Shown here in pieces: positions 34,529 to 44,414 of a DNA stretch of 48,801 nt. Position 1 is the first letter of the stretch, and every line of letters begins with the position of its first letter. The stretch spans positions 1-48,801 of the forward strand of contig NZ_JAHLEB010000037.1 in NCBI RefSeq assembly GCF_018861735.1, in the 5' to 3' direction. Position numbers and translations under genes: made by a program. The notes beneath the pieces were generated by a model that saw only the letters and a list, made by a program, of their open reading frames with translations, was not told the origin of the DNA and did no database searches. The DNA is from Clostridium lacusfryxellense. GTDB taxonomy: Bacteria > Bacillota > Clostridia > Clostridiales > Clostridiaceae.

Positions 34529-35413
34529 ATGAGATTTGTTATATTGACAGGGTTATCAGGCGCTGGAAAAACACAAACGGTACGAAACCTTGAGGATTTG
34601 GGATTTTTTTGTGTGGACAATTTGCCACCAGTATTAATTCCAAAATTTGCAGAGGCATGTTATCAATCTAACGGAAATATAGATAGAATTGCTTTAGTTA
34701 TAGACATTCGAGGTGGAAAGTTTTTTGATGATTTATTTGAAAGCTTAGCATACCTAAAAGAAGAAGGATATAAGTATGAGATTTTATTTTTAGAGGCTTC
34801 AGATAAGACACTTATAAAAAGATATAAAGAGTCAAGACGAAAACATCCGCTTGCACCAGAGGGAAGAGTTTTAAACGGAATCGATACTGAAAGGCGAAAG
34901 CTTAAGGATGTACGTGAGCGTGCTGACCACATAATTAATACAACAAGGCTTTCGGCGAGAGAACTTACAGAAGAAATAAATAATATTTATGGTGAGGAAG
35001 GTCAGATAGAAACGAAACTTGTTATAACTGTGCTTTCTTTTGGGTTTAAGTATGGAATACCTATGGATTCAGATTTAGTATTTGATGTTAGGTTTTTGCC
35101 AAATCCATACTATATACCAGAACTTAAGCCGTATTCTGGTAATGATAAACCTGTTCGGGATTATGTATTAGAGTTTGAGGGCACTAAAACGTTTATAGAG
35201 AAACTTCAAGATATGTTAGTTTTTCTAATTCCAAATTATAAGGCAGAGGGAAAAAGACAGCTCATAGTTTCTATAGGATGCACAGGGGGAAGACATAGAT
35301 CTGTAGCTATTGCTAATAGGATTTACGAAATACTTGAACACACTGGGTATAACGTTAATATAGATCACAGAGATGTAAATGAAGATGTGACTAGAAGTGA
35401 TGTTAAGCTATGA
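34529..35413 (+). CDS. rapZ: RapZ/YvcJ nucleotide-binding protein
   Basis: 294 residues. P-loop GLSGAGKTQ (~8-16), DNLPPVLIP, and the C-terminal domain [20 protein letters not shown] that binds a small ligand or RNA. In proteobacteria RapZ controls GlmS through small RNAs; Firmicute YvcJ is a GTPase/ATPase linked to competence and the yvcK pathway, with less defined action. It opens the conserved rapZ-yvcK-whiA unit; its stop overlaps the next start (CTATGATG). GGGGGG lies before the ATG. Confidence 0.96.
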   Translation: MRFVILTGLSGAGKTQTVRNLEDLGFFCVDNLPPVLIPKFAEACYQSNGNIDRIALVIDIRGGKFFDDLFESLAYLKEEGYKYEILFLEASDKTLIKRYKESRRKHPLAPEGRVLNGIDTERRKLKDVRERADHIINTTRLSARELTEEINNIYGEEGQIETKLVITVLSFGFKYGIPMDSDLVFDVRFLPNPYYIPELKPYSGNDKPVRDYVLEFEGTKTFIEKLQDMLVFLIPNYKAEGKRQLIVSIGCTGGRHRSVAIANRIYEILEHTGYNVNIDHRDVNEDVTRSDVKL

Positions 35414-36744
35414 TGCCACGTAAGTTACTTGCGCCTGGAATCAATATAAAGAAGTGGGTGCTTCTAGGTATTATTGGTATTTTCCTTTTAGCTTTTGGAA
35501 TAATGCAACTTATAAATATGCAAAATTATTCACCAAGAAATATTGGGCTCATGGTAATTATTATACTTCTTGGAGTTGTAATAATATATGTAGCAGTAGT
35601 TCAAATTATTAAGTTTTTTATTATTTTAAATACAGGTAATATGGATGTAGCTATAAATTCAAAGAAACTCGGAGATCTGATCTATGAAAAGAGGGTACTT
35701 ATAAAAGGGCCTAAAATTGTAGTAATCGGAGGAGGAACTGGTTTATCAACTATGCTCCGCGGATTAAAAAAATACACTAACAATATAACTGCAATAGTTA
35801 CTGTGGCGGATGATGGTGGTGGATCAGGAGTTTTAAGAGAAGATTTAGGAATTCTACCACCTGGTGATATTAGAAATTGCATTTTAGCATTGGCTGATAC
35901 GGAGCCATTAATGGAAGAATTACTACAATATAGATTTAAAGATGGACGGCTTAAGGATCAAAGTTTTGGTAACTTATTTTTAGCTGCCATGGATGGAATT
36001 TCAAATAATTTTGAAGAAGCTGTGCAGAAAATGAGTTCAGTCCTGGCAGTGACGGGCAGAGTTATCCCAGTTACTTTAGATAATATGATATTAAAGGCAA
36101 AACTTAAAAATGGGATAATAATCGATGGGGAGTCCAATATACCAAGAGGTGTAATTGACAATGATAGTGCTATTGATGAGGTTTTTATAGAGCCTAATGA
36201 TGCTAAGGCAATGAAGGAAGCACTAATTGCTATAAATGAAGCAGATGCAGTGATACTTGGGCCAGGAAGTCTTTATACCAGTATTATTCCCAATTTATTA
36301 GTGAAGGAAATAAGAAATGCTTTAGCTAAAACTAAAGCCGTAAGAATTTATGTGTCCAATATAATGACTCAACCAGGAGAGTCTGATAACTATGGTGTTA
36401 ATGACCATATAAAGGCTATTAATAAACATGCTAAATGTAAGGTTGTTGACTATGTGGTAGTGAACACAGGAGAAATAAGTGACGAACTAGAAGAAAAATA
36501 TTTTAAAGATAAATCTACCTTAGTTAGTATAAATGAAAATGAAATTACAAAGCTTGGAATAGGAATTATTAAGAGTGATTTTGTTAAAATTGGAAAAGGA
36601 TATGTAAGACATGATACAGATAAGCTTGCAGTAACTCTTGTAGAAACAATTATGGAGAAAAAATTATTATATGATAAAAAGAAATTAGTAGAATACTTTT
36701 ATTTATCACAAAGACTAAAAGAAAATAAAAGAAATAAGGAGTAA
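35410..36744 (+). CDS. yvcK: YvcK/CofD-family gluconeogenesis and wall-synthesis factor
   Basis: 444 residues, longer than B. subtilis YvcK because of an N-terminal extension with two membrane helices (~16-36 and ~44-70), so this form should be membrane anchored. The core starts at ~98: [57 protein letters not shown] and [16 protein letters not shown] are family signatures that bind UDP-sugars. YvcK is needed for normal wall synthesis on gluconeogenic carbon. Starts ATG 35410 or 35413, overlapping rapZ; whiA follows within 5 bases. Confidence 0.95.
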   Translation: MMPRKLLAPGINIKKWVLLGIIGIFLLAFGIMQLINMQNYSPRNIGLMVIIILLGVVIIYVAVVQIIKFFIILNTGNMDVAINSKKLGDLIYEKRVLIKGPKIVVIGGGTGLSTMLRGLKKYTNNITAIVTVADDGGGSGVLREDLGILPPGDIRNCILALADTEPLMEELLQYRFKDGRLKDQSFGNLFLAAMDGISNNFEEAVQKMSSVLAVTGRVIPVTLDNMILKAKLKNGIIIDGESNIPRGVIDNDSAIDEVFIEPNDAKAMKEALIAINEADAVILGPGSLYTSIIPNLLVKEIRNALAKTKAVRIYVSNIMTQPGESDNYGVNDHIKAINKHAKCKVVDYVVVNTGEISDELEEKYFKDKSTLVSINENEITKLGIGIIKSDFVKIGKGYVRHDTDKLAVTLVETIMEKKLLYDKKKLVEYFYLSQRLKENKRNKE

Positions 36745-36748
36745 AGTA

Positions 36749-37699
36749 ATGTCATTTTCATCGAAGGTTAAAAATGAAATTTGTAGATTCACAGAAATGA
36801 GCAAAAATGAAGCAATGGCTGAACTAGCGGCTATAATGAAGGTTAGTGGAACTATTGGACTTGGGTCAAATAAACAAATGAATTTCCAAATAACCACTGA
36901 AAATCCTGCAATAGCAAGACTAATATTTAAATTATTAAAAGAACATTTTGGAATTCATCCTAGGTTATTAGTTAAGAGAAGTAATTCTCTTAAGAAAAAG
37001 AATGTTTATGTAGTTATAATTACCGAAGAAATGGGAGTTAAAGAATTATTAAAACAAGTGGCTGTACTTGAAAATGATAACTTTTTTTCAATAGATTATA
37101 CTATACCTGAGAGGTTAATTGATGCTGAGGAATGCAAACGTAAATATATAAGAGGGGCCTTCTTAGGGGGCGGAAGTATTAGTAATCCTGAAAAGAACTA
37201 CCATGTGGAGTTTGTTACACATGATAGTGACTATGCAGAGGAGCTAAGGACACTTATAAATAGTTATGGTTTATACTCAAAGATAATTCAGCGGAAAAGT
37301 AGTTTCGTAATTTATATTAAAGAGGGTGAACAGATTGTAGATCTCCTTAATATAATAGGTGCACATAATTCATTATTGTTTTTGGAAAATGTAAGAATAA
37401 TGAAGGAAATGAGAAACAATGTTAATAGACTTGTGAACTGTGAAACAGCAAATCTTAGTAAAACAGTAAATGCGTCAGTAAGACAAGTTGAAAGTATTAA
37501 GCTTATACAACAGTCAATCGGATTTCAAAGGCTTCCTAAAAATTTAAGGGAAATAGCAGAACTTAGGCTTGAATATCCAGATGAATCACTAAAGGAACTT
37601 GGTGCTATACTTGAACCTCCTGTAGGTAAATCTGGAATTAACCATAGATTAAGAAGAATAGAGAAGATTGCAGAAGAATTAAGAAGCGAAGGAAGGTAA
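36749..37699 (+). CDS. whiA: DNA-binding protein WhiA
   Basis: 316 residues. N-terminal degenerate LAGLIDADG homing-endonuclease-like fold (GAFLGGGSISNPEKNYHVEFV) and C-terminal helix-turn-helix (RLEYPDESLKELGAILEPPVGKSGINHRLRRI). In Firmicutes WhiA affects division and chromosome segregation; in streptomycetes it is a sporulation activator. The catalytic acidic pair of active endonucleases is not retained, as usual in WhiA. It lies third in the rapZ-yvcK-whiA operon, with GGAG before ATG 36749. Confidence 0.97.
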   Translation: MSFSSKVKNEICRFTEMSKNEAMAELAAIMKVSGTIGLGSNKQMNFQITTENPAIARLIFKLLKEHFGIHPRLLVKRSNSLKKKNVYVVIITEEMGVKELLKQVAVLENDNFFSIDYTIPERLIDAEECKRKYIRGAFLGGGSISNPEKNYHVEFVTHDSDYAEELRTLINSYGLYSKIIQRKSSFVIYIKEGEQIVDLLNIIGAHNSLLFLENVRIMKEMRNNVNRLVNCETANLSKTVNASVRQVESIKLIQQSIGFQRLPKNLREIAELRLEYPDESLKELGAILEPPVGKSGINHRLRRIEKIAEELRSEGR

Positions 37700-37707
37700 A
37701 ACATGTA

Positions 37708-39009
37708 ATGTCAAAGCGCGAAGAAGTTATTAATTATATTCTTTCACTGCAAATTGGAGCTAAAATATCGGTAAGAGGTATAAGCTCAGAACTAGGGCTT
37801 AGCGATGGTACGTCCTATAGAGCTATGAAAGAAGCAGAAAATATGGGTATTGTTAAAACTGTGCCTAGGGTTGGGACAATAAGAGTTGAAAAAGTATATA
37901 AAAAAAATATTGAAGCACTTACCTATACTGAGGTTGTAAGTATACTTGATGCAACTATTTTAGGTGGAAAAGAAGGTATAAATAGAACTTTAAATAAATT
38001 TATTATAGGCGCGATGGCTGTTGAATCAATAAGTAAGTATCTGAGACCAGGGTATTTGCTTATTGTTGGTAATCGCGAAGAAGCACAAGAACTTGCTCTT
38101 GAAACTGAAGCGGCAGTACTCATTACAGGAGGGTTTGATTGTAGTGAAAAAATAAAAGCCCTTGCGAATGAAAAAGGTATCCCACTATTATCATCAACAT
38201 ATGATAGCTTTACAGTAGCAAGTATGATAAATAAAGCTATTTATGACAGTATGATTAAAAAGGAAATTATTTTAGTTGAAGATGTTATGGAAAGTGATGC
38301 TAAATTTCTGAGAAGTACGGATACTATTGCAAGTTATAGAATATTAATGGCTGAAACTAATCATGAGAGATATCCTGTGGTAGATGAGAATATGAAGCTT
38401 GTTGGCATGATTACTTTAAGAGATTTACAAGGACATGATGAAAATGAATCAATACATAAGGTTATGAATAGGGAACTTATAAGTGTAACACCAAAAACAA
38501 CGGTAGCTTATGCTGCTCATATTATGGGGTGGGATGGGAAAAAACTTTGTCCTGTAGTTAATAAGAAGAAGCTTGTAGGGGTACTAAGTATACAAGATGT
38601 TATGAAAGCAATGGAGTTTGCCTTAAGGCAACCACAAGTTGCTGAAACTATAGAAGATCTTGTTTTAATGAATTTTAGTTGTATACACGAGGGAGATAGT
38701 TTGCATTTTAATGGTCAAATTATACCCCAAATGTTAGATCCTTTTGGTACGGCATCTTGGAGCTCACTCAATATGTTATTATCGACTATGGGAATAATGG
38801 CATTAAGGCAAAATAACAATATCAATATTTCAGTAGATAGTATTACAGCATATTTTATGAAACCTGTTCAAATGGGTAGTGATATAGATATATATGCAGA
38901 AGTTATCGATAAAGGTAGAAGTTTTTCTAAGGTAGAGATAAGTATGTTTAATAGACTTAAGGAACCTGTTGCAAAAGCTATGATTTCTGCTAAAATATTT
39001 AGTAAATAA
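37708..39009 (+). CDS. YtoI-like DRTGG / CBS / hotdog domain protein
   Basis: 433 residues in four parts: N-terminal winged helix-turn-helix (~1-65, VRGISSELGLSDGTSYRAMKEAE), DRTGG domain (~70-185), a CBS pair (~190-310, DVMESDAKFLRSTDTIASYR and VMNRELISVTPKTTVAYAA), and a C-terminal acyl-CoA thioesterase-like hotdog (~320-433, FNGQIIPQMLDPFGTASWSSLN). This layout equals B. subtilis YtoI, whose function is unknown; the CBS pair suggests adenine-nucleotide sensing and the HTH a transcriptional role. It starts 8 bases after whiA and is probably in the same transcript. Confidence 0.9.
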   Translation: MSKREEVINYILSLQIGAKISVRGISSELGLSDGTSYRAMKEAENMGIVKTVPRVGTIRVEKVYKKNIEALTYTEVVSILDATILGGKEGINRTLNKFIIGAMAVESISKYLRPGYLLIVGNREEAQELALETEAAVLITGGFDCSEKIKALANEKGIPLLSSTYDSFTVASMINKAIYDSMIKKEIILVEDVMESDAKFLRSTDTIASYRILMAETNHERYPVVDENMKLVGMITLRDLQGHDENESIHKVMNRELISVTPKTTVAYAAHIMGWDGKKLCPVVNKKKLVGVLSIQDVMKAMEFALRQPQVAETIEDLVLMNFSCIHEGDSLHFNGQIIPQMLDPFGTASWSSLNMLLSTMGIMALRQNNNINISVDSITAYFMKPVQMGSDIDIYAEVIDKGRSFSKVEISMFNRLKEPVAKAMISAKIFSK

Positions 39010-39046
39010 TATTCTTTTATATTAATGATTATAAGGAGGTAATGAA

Positions 39047-39331
39047 ATGTTTACACACATAATATTTTTTAAATTGAAAAATAAAAATCAAACAATTGAA
39101 GCTAGGAATCTTTTACTTAGTATGGAGGGAAAGATATCAGAACTTAAGGAGATTGAGGTAGGAATTGATGTTGTGCATTCAGAGCGTTCTTATGATTTGG
39201 CGCTTATTACTAGGTTTGAAACTTTTGAGGATATGAATACATATGCAGTACATGAGTATCATGTAAATGAAGTAATAAAATATTTAAAACCAATGCTGGA
39301 AAGTTCTAAATCTGTGGATTATGAGAGTTAA
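39047..39331 (+). CDS. Dabb family (stress-responsive alpha/beta-barrel) protein
   Basis: 94 residues, one dimeric ferredoxin-like alpha/beta-barrel. MFTHIIFFKLKNKN at the start, VGIDVVHSERSYDLALITRFE and NTYAVHEYHVNEVIKYLKPM carry the conserved His and Tyr-x-x-His-x-x-His pattern of the family. The substrate or role is unknown; relatives include polyketide cyclases and stress proteins. AAGGAGGT precedes the ATG. It sits between the YtoI-like gene and dnaE with short gaps. Confidence 0.9.
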   Translation: MFTHIIFFKLKNKNQTIEARNLLLSMEGKISELKEIEVGIDVVHSERSYDLALITRFETFEDMNTYAVHEYHVNEVIKYLKPMLESSKSVDYES

Positions 39332-39407
39332 ATCATAATATGATGAGCTAGATTATTAATTAAACCATCTGTGGATAATTATATGGTTACAAGGGGAGGG
39401 ATAAAGT

Positions 39408-42400
39408 GTGCACAAAGAACTACAGATAAAAAAAGAAATTGAAGAAAATATAGAAAAAGAAGACCTTGGAAGTTTTGTGCACCTTCATGTACATACTGAG
39501 TATAGTCTTTTGGATGGTTCCGGAAAAATTAAAGAGCTACTTGCTAAAACCAAGGAACTTGGTATGAAGAGCATTGCTATAACTGACCACGGAGTAATGT
39601 ATGGATGCGTGGAATTTTATAAACAGGCAAAAGAGCAGGGAATTAAACCTATTATTGGTTGTGAAATATATGTGGCAGCTAAATCAATGGACATTAAGGC
39701 ACCAGATAGGGAAAATAAGACTCATCATTTAGTGCTTTTAGTTAAGAATTCATTGGGCTATGATAATTTGATGAAAATAGTTTCAGCAGCTTCAATTAAG
39801 GGTTTCTATTATAAACCAAGGGTTGATTTTGAATTTTTATCAAAGCATAGCGAAGGAATAATTGCTAGTAGTGCTTGTCTTGGTGGCGAAATTCAAAGCC
39901 TATTGCTTCGTGATAATTATGAAAAAGCCAAGGAAATAGCACTTAAATATAATGAAATATTTAAAGATGGTTTTTACTTAGAATTACAATATCATGGTAT
40001 GCAGGACCAGTTTAAGGTTAATGAACTTTTAGTAAAGTTATCTAAGGAAACTGGAATCCCTCTAATTTGTACTAATGATACTCATTATATATTGCAAGAA
40101 GATTCAAAAGCTCATGATGTATTACTATGCATTCAAACAGCGAAAACTGTTGATGATGAAAATAGAATGAGATATCCATCAGACCAGTTTTACTTAAAAT
40201 CTTCAAGTGAGATGGAGAAGACTTTTGCATATGTTCCAGAGGCGCTTAGCAATACAGTTAAAATAGCTCAGATGTGTAACTTCGATTATGAATTTCATGT
40301 ATCAAAACTTCCAAGGTTTCCACTACCTGAGGGGGTAGACCCTTATGAATTCTTAAGAGAACTTTGTTACGCGGGATTGGCACCAAGGTATCATGAATTT
40401 AGTGATGCCACTGGTGAGAATTTTTCTATAGAATATATAAATGAAATAGCTGCTGGTAATGACCAAGCTAAGATGTATATAGATAGACTCGAATTTGAAC
40501 TTAATATAATAAAACAGATGGGGTTCGTAGATTATTTTCTTATAGTATGGGATTTTATAAAGTTCGCAGTAGATAGTGGTATTCCAACAGGGCCAGGGCG
40601 TGGATCTGCTGCGGGTTCAATACTTGCTTATACATTAGATATAACTAAAATAGACCCTATTAAATATAGTCTTGTTTTTGAACGTTTCCTTAATCCGGAA
40701 AGGGTATCTATGCCAGATATAGATTCTGATTTCTGTTACGAGGGGCGCCAAGCAGTTATTGATTACGTTGTAGATAAGTATGGATCGGATAATGTATCGC
40801 AAATCATAACCTTTGGAACAATGGCCCCTAGAGCTTGTATACGAGATGTGGGAAGGGCTATGAATTATTCTTACGCAGAGGTAGACAGGATTGCTAAGAT
40901 GATACCAGGTGTCCTTAATATAACTATAGATAAGGCTATTGAGATGAATGCAGAGCTTAGAACATTATATGAGGATGATACAAGGGTTGAAGCTTTAATT
41001 GATATTGCAAAGGCACTAGAAGGACTTCCAAGGCACAGTTCTACTCATGCAGCAGGAGTAGTTATTGCGTCAAAACCTCTAGTTAGCTATGTTCCACTTC
41101 AGAAAAATGATGAAATGATAGTAACGCAGTTTCCTATGGGAACCCTTGAGGAACTTGGTCTTTTAAAGATGGATTTCCTTGGGCTTCGTACCCTTACAGT
41201 AATGAGAGATTGCGTAAAGTTCGTAAAACAAAATAGAAATGTAGATATTGATATAGATGATCTAAACATTGAAGATCATAAGGTTTATAAGATGATAGGA
41301 GAAGGTAAAACTGTAGGGATATTTCAACTAGAATCTGCTGGAATGACTAGCTTTATGAAGGAACTTAGACCTGACAATTTAGAGGATATTATCGCCGGTA
41401 TAAGTTTGTACAGACCAGGCCCAATGGCTGAAATTCCACGTTATATAAGAAATAAAAATAGTGGAGACAAGATTGAATATGAAACGCCAGAGCTTGAAGA
41501 AATTCTAGGAGTTACGTATGGGGTAATGGTGTATCAAGAACAAGTTATGGATATTGTTAGAAAACTTGCTGGATATTCTATGGGTAGATCCGATCTTGTA
41601 CGTCGTGCCATGTCTAAAAAGAAACACAAGGTTATGGAAGAGGAACGTTATAACTTTATCCATGGAATAGTAGGTACTGATGGAAATATAGAAGTTGAGG
41701 GTTGCCTTAGAAATGGAATTACTGAAAAAGCAGCAAACCGTATATTTGATCAAATGATGGATTTTGCGTCATATGCGTTTAATAAATCTCATGCAGCAGC
41801 TTATGCTGTTGTTGGATATGAGACAGCATATTTGATGTGTTATTATCCTACTGAGTTTATAGCTGCTATGCTTAATAGTGTAAAGGGTAATAGTGAGAAA
41901 ATAGCCTTTTATACTAGGTATGCAGTTCAAATTAATATTGGAGTCTTACCTCCAAATATTAATGAAAGTTTCGCTGGATTTACTGTAAAAGGTGATACTA
42001 TACGATTTGGTCTATCTGCACTTAAAAATGTAGGGGTAAATGTAATAGAGAGCATTGTTCGCAATAGGAGAGAAAAAGGAAATTTCTCGAGCTTTATGGA
42101 TTTTTGCAATAAAATAGATACAGCCTGCGTTAGTAAAAGAGCAGTAGAAAGCCTTATTAAGTCAGGAGCTTTTGATGATTTTAAGATCCATAGGTCACAA
42201 CTCCTAGCAATATATGAAAAAGTATTAGATGGAGTGAACAATGATAGGAAGAGAAATATTTCAGGACAAATCAATTTATTTTTGGATTTTGATAATGAGT
42301 ATGATAATTTTGAAATAGAGTATCCGAACATTCAGGAATTTAAAAAGAAACATCTTTTAGCTATGGAAAAGGAAATGACAGGAATATATTTATCTGGTCA

Positions 42401-43010
42401 TCCACTAGATGAATATGAAGAGACGCTTAAAATACAAACTAATACTAGAATATCTGATATTGTAGTGGATGAAAGCTTAGAAGATGGAAATGAACTTTTA
42501 GGTGATAGCTTTAAACTTCAAGATGGTGACAAAGTTATTATCGGAGGCATTATATCATCTGTTAATAAAAAAGTTACTAAAAATAATGACATGATGGCTT
42601 TTATTAATCTAGAGGATTTATATGCCAGTGTAGAAGTAATAGTTTTTCCAAAGACTTTTGAAAAATATAAAACTCTTATAGAAGAGGATGAGATAGTAAT
42701 ATTAAAAGGTAGAGTTAGCATTAGAGAAGAAGAGCAGCCTAAGATATTATGTGAAGATATTAAACCACTTTTAAAGATAAACAGTGAAAAAATCTATATA
42801 TTGGTAGAAAATGAAGATATGATGAAGGATGCGTTAAAAAAATTAAAAACAAATCTTGTTATTTATCGAGGGAATACACCTGTATATCTTTGTACAAAAC
42901 AACCAAGAAAAATGTATGCTGTAGATAAGGGCTTATGGCTAAGTGAGGAAATAGACACTATGGAAATTCTTAGAAGTATATTTGGAGAAAGTAATATAAA
43001 AATACAATAA
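39408..43010 (+). CDS. dnaE: DNA polymerase III subunit alpha (DnaE)
   Basis: 1200 residues. PHP domain at the N-terminus (FVHLHVHTEYSLLDGSGK, metal ligands H25, H27), polymerase core with GPGRGSAAGSILAY and catalytic aspartates in MPDIDSDFCYEGR, then helix-hairpin-helix and OB-fold regions (ALKNVGVNVIESIV; DKVIIGGIISSVNKK...AFINLEDLYASVEVIVFP). Gram-positives also carry PolC as main replicase; DnaE then extends primers and does translesion work. GTG start with AAGGGGAGGG upstream. Followed by a hairpin without T run. Confidence 0.98.
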   Translation: MHKELQIKKEIEENIEKEDLGSFVHLHVHTEYSLLDGSGKIKELLAKTKELGMKSIAITDHGVMYGCVEFYKQAKEQGIKPIIGCEIYVAAKSMDIKAPDRENKTHHLVLLVKNSLGYDNLMKIVSAASIKGFYYKPRVDFEFLSKHSEGIIASSACLGGEIQSLLLRDNYEKAKEIALKYNEIFKDGFYLELQYHGMQDQFKVNELLVKLSKETGIPLICTNDTHYILQEDSKAHDVLLCIQTAKTVDDENRMRYPSDQFYLKSSSEMEKTFAYVPEALSNTVKIAQMCNFDYEFHVSKLPRFPLPEGVDPYEFLRELCYAGLAPRYHEFSDATGENFSIEYINEIAAGNDQAKMYIDRLEFELNIIKQMGFVDYFLIVWDFIKFAVDSGIPTGPGRGSAAGSILAYTLDITKIDPIKYSLVFERFLNPERVSMPDIDSDFCYEGRQAVIDYVVDKYGSDNVSQIITFGTMAPRACIRDVGRAMNYSYAEVDRIAKMIPGVLNITIDKAIEMNAELRTLYEDDTRVEALIDIAKALEGLPRHSSTHAAGVVIASKPLVSYVPLQKNDEMIVTQFPMGTLEELGLLKMDFLGLRTLTVMRDCVKFVKQNRNVDIDIDDLNIEDHKVYKMIGEGKTVGIFQLESAGMTSFMKELRPDNLEDIIAGISLYRPGPMAEIPRYIRNKNSGDKIEYETPELEEILGVTYGVMVYQEQVMDIVRKLAGYSMGRSDLVRRAMSKKKHKVMEEERYNFIHGIVGTDGNIEVEGCLRNGITEKAANRIFDQMMDFASYAFNKSHAAAYAVVGYETAYLMCYYPTEFIAAMLNSVKGNSEKIAFYTRYAVQINIGVLPPNINESFAGFTVKGDTIRFGLSALKNVGVNVIESIVRNRREKGNFSSFMDFCNKIDTACVSKRAVESLIKSGAFDDFKIHRSQLLAIYEKVLDGVNNDRKRNISGQINLFLDFDNEYDNFEIEYPNIQEFKKKHLLAMEKEMTGIYLSGHPLDEYEETLKIQTNTRISDIVVDESLEDGNELLGDSFKLQDGDKVIIGGIISSVNKKVTKNNDMMAFINLEDLYASVEVIVFPKTFEKYKTLIEEDEIVILKGRVSIREEEQPKILCEDIKPLLKINSEKIYILVENEDMMKDALKKLKTNLVIYRGNTPVYLCTKQPRKMYAVDKGLWLSEEIDTMEILRSIFGESNIKIQ

Positions 43011-43362
43011 AGTTTGTATAACATTATATAATTAGTTGCCATAGGTAAAAAATTACTTATGGTAACCTTAGTTAAAGTCAATATCTAAAAAATAAATAAA
43101 TTTTTTTTCGGATAAAACGTTGAATATTTCGAGAATAATGTATAATATTATAATATAAAGGGTATTTTTAATAAGTAGTAAGGTTTTGTTTTAGGACATG
43201 AACTAATCACAACTATAGTGGGACTTTATATGTCCCGCTGGTACAACTATAGAACCACAAAGAAAAAACAATTAATAATTGTCCAATGCATGGTCTAATG
43301 ATCCAGAGAACTACAAAGGAAAATATTGTTTTATGCCCTAAAGAACTACAAGGAGGAATTTT
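43011..43362 (+). other. dnaE-pfkA intergenic region and pfkA leader
   Basis: Contains a hairpin near 43039-43062, the pfkA promoter, and a ~200-base leader. In the leader AGTGGGAC (43217-43224) pairs with GTCCCGCT (43232-43239), ACAACTATAG occurs twice (43209, 43243), and AGAACYACAARG occurs three times (43251, 43307, 43342), the last containing the ribosome binding site. A 26-codon frame from ATG 43286 ends in a TGA overlapping the pfkA ATG but has no ribosome binding site. No known riboswitch recognised. Confidence 0.5.
43120..43154 (+). promoter_or_regulatory. Promoter of pfkA
   Basis: TTGAAT (43120-43125) with overlapping -10 candidates TAATAT (43143-43148, 17-base spacer) and TATAAT (43141 and 43149). 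Confidence 0.45.
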
Positions 43363-44322
43363 ATGAAAACAATTGCTGTACTTACGAGTGGAGGAGACGC
43401 ACCAGGAATGAATGCCGCCATTAGAGCTGTAGTTAGAATGGGTATATATAAAGGCATACGAGTTATGGGCGTTCAAAGAGGATATAGTGGGCTTATAAAC
43501 GGTGAAATTGTTGAAATGGATAGACATTCAGTATCGGATATAGTTCATAGAGGTGGAACTATTCTTAGAACTGCACGTTGTGAGGAATTTAGAACCGAAG
43601 CTGGACGAAAAAAAGCAGCTAACGTACTAAGAGTATTTGGCATTGATGGCCTAGTTGTAATTGGAGGAGATGGATCTTTTAAAGGTGCACAACTTCTATC
43701 TGAAATGGGCATCTCAACTGTTGGTATACCTGGAACTATTGATAATGATTTACCTTACAGTGAATATTCTATAGGATTTGACACAGCTCTCAATACAGTA
43801 CTTGATGCAATAAATAAAATAAGAGATACATCAAGTTCTCATGAACGAATTAGTGTAATTGAAGTAATGGGAAGAAATTGTGGAGATATAGCTTTGTACG
43901 CTGGTATAGGTGGAGGAGCTGAAGAAGTAATTGTTCCAGAAAAAGGTTATGAAATGGATGAGTTATGCAAAACTATCTTTGAAGGAAAGCTTAGAGGTAA
44001 AATGCATAATCTTATAATTCTTGCTGAGGGCGTTGGTGGAGCGAATGAGCTTGCCGAGCAAGTTGAAGAAATAACAGGTATTGAATCAAGAGCTACAATT
44101 CTTGGACATATTCAAAGAGGTGGAAGTCCAAGTGCATTTGATAGAATGCTTGCTTCTAAAATGGGAGTAGCAGCAGTTGAAGTGCTTATAGATGGCAAAT
44201 CAGGAAGAGCTATAGGAATGAAAGATGGCCAAATAATGGATCAAGACATAAATGAGGCAATAGCAGTACCTAGAGAATTCAACGAAAGTCTATATCATAT
44301 ATCAAAAATTCTTTCTTACTAA
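43363..44322 (+). CDS. pfkA: ATP-dependent 6-phosphofructokinase
   Basis: 319 residues, the standard bacterial length. Phosphorylates fructose 6-phosphate, the committing step of glycolysis. [18 protein letters not shown] (ATP site), [12 protein letters not shown], catalytic [21 protein letters not shown] with Asp, and [15 protein letters not shown] and [17 protein letters not shown] for the substrate. AAGGAGG lies before the ATG. pyk follows after 92 bases, the normal Clostridium/Bacillus pair giving the two kinases of glycolysis coordinated expression. Confidence 0.99.
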   Translation: MKTIAVLTSGGDAPGMNAAIRAVVRMGIYKGIRVMGVQRGYSGLINGEIVEMDRHSVSDIVHRGGTILRTARCEEFRTEAGRKKAANVLRVFGIDGLVVIGGDGSFKGAQLLSEMGISTVGIPGTIDNDLPYSEYSIGFDTALNTVLDAINKIRDTSSSHERISVIEVMGRNCGDIALYAGIGGGAEEVIVPEKGYEMDELCKTIFEGKLRGKMHNLIILAEGVGGANELAEQVEEITGIESRATILGHIQRGGSPSAFDRMLASKMGVAAVEVLIDGKSGRAIGMKDGQIMDQDINEAIAVPREFNESLYHISKILSY

Positions 44323-44414
44323 ATCATTATTAAAATTATAATTGATAATTTAAAAAGAAAGATTATATATTAATCAAATGAATTTAAAATAATATACAAT
44401 AAGAGGAGTAATTT

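Noticed and set aside
43039-43062. Terminator after dnaE (CCATAGGTAA/TTACTTATGG)
   Set aside because: A hairpin exists but there is no T run on the plus strand, so termination is not supported.
43200-43362. T-box or known metabolite riboswitch before pfkA
   Set aside because: No T-box sequence, no terminator/antiterminator pair and no conserved riboswitch core could be found.
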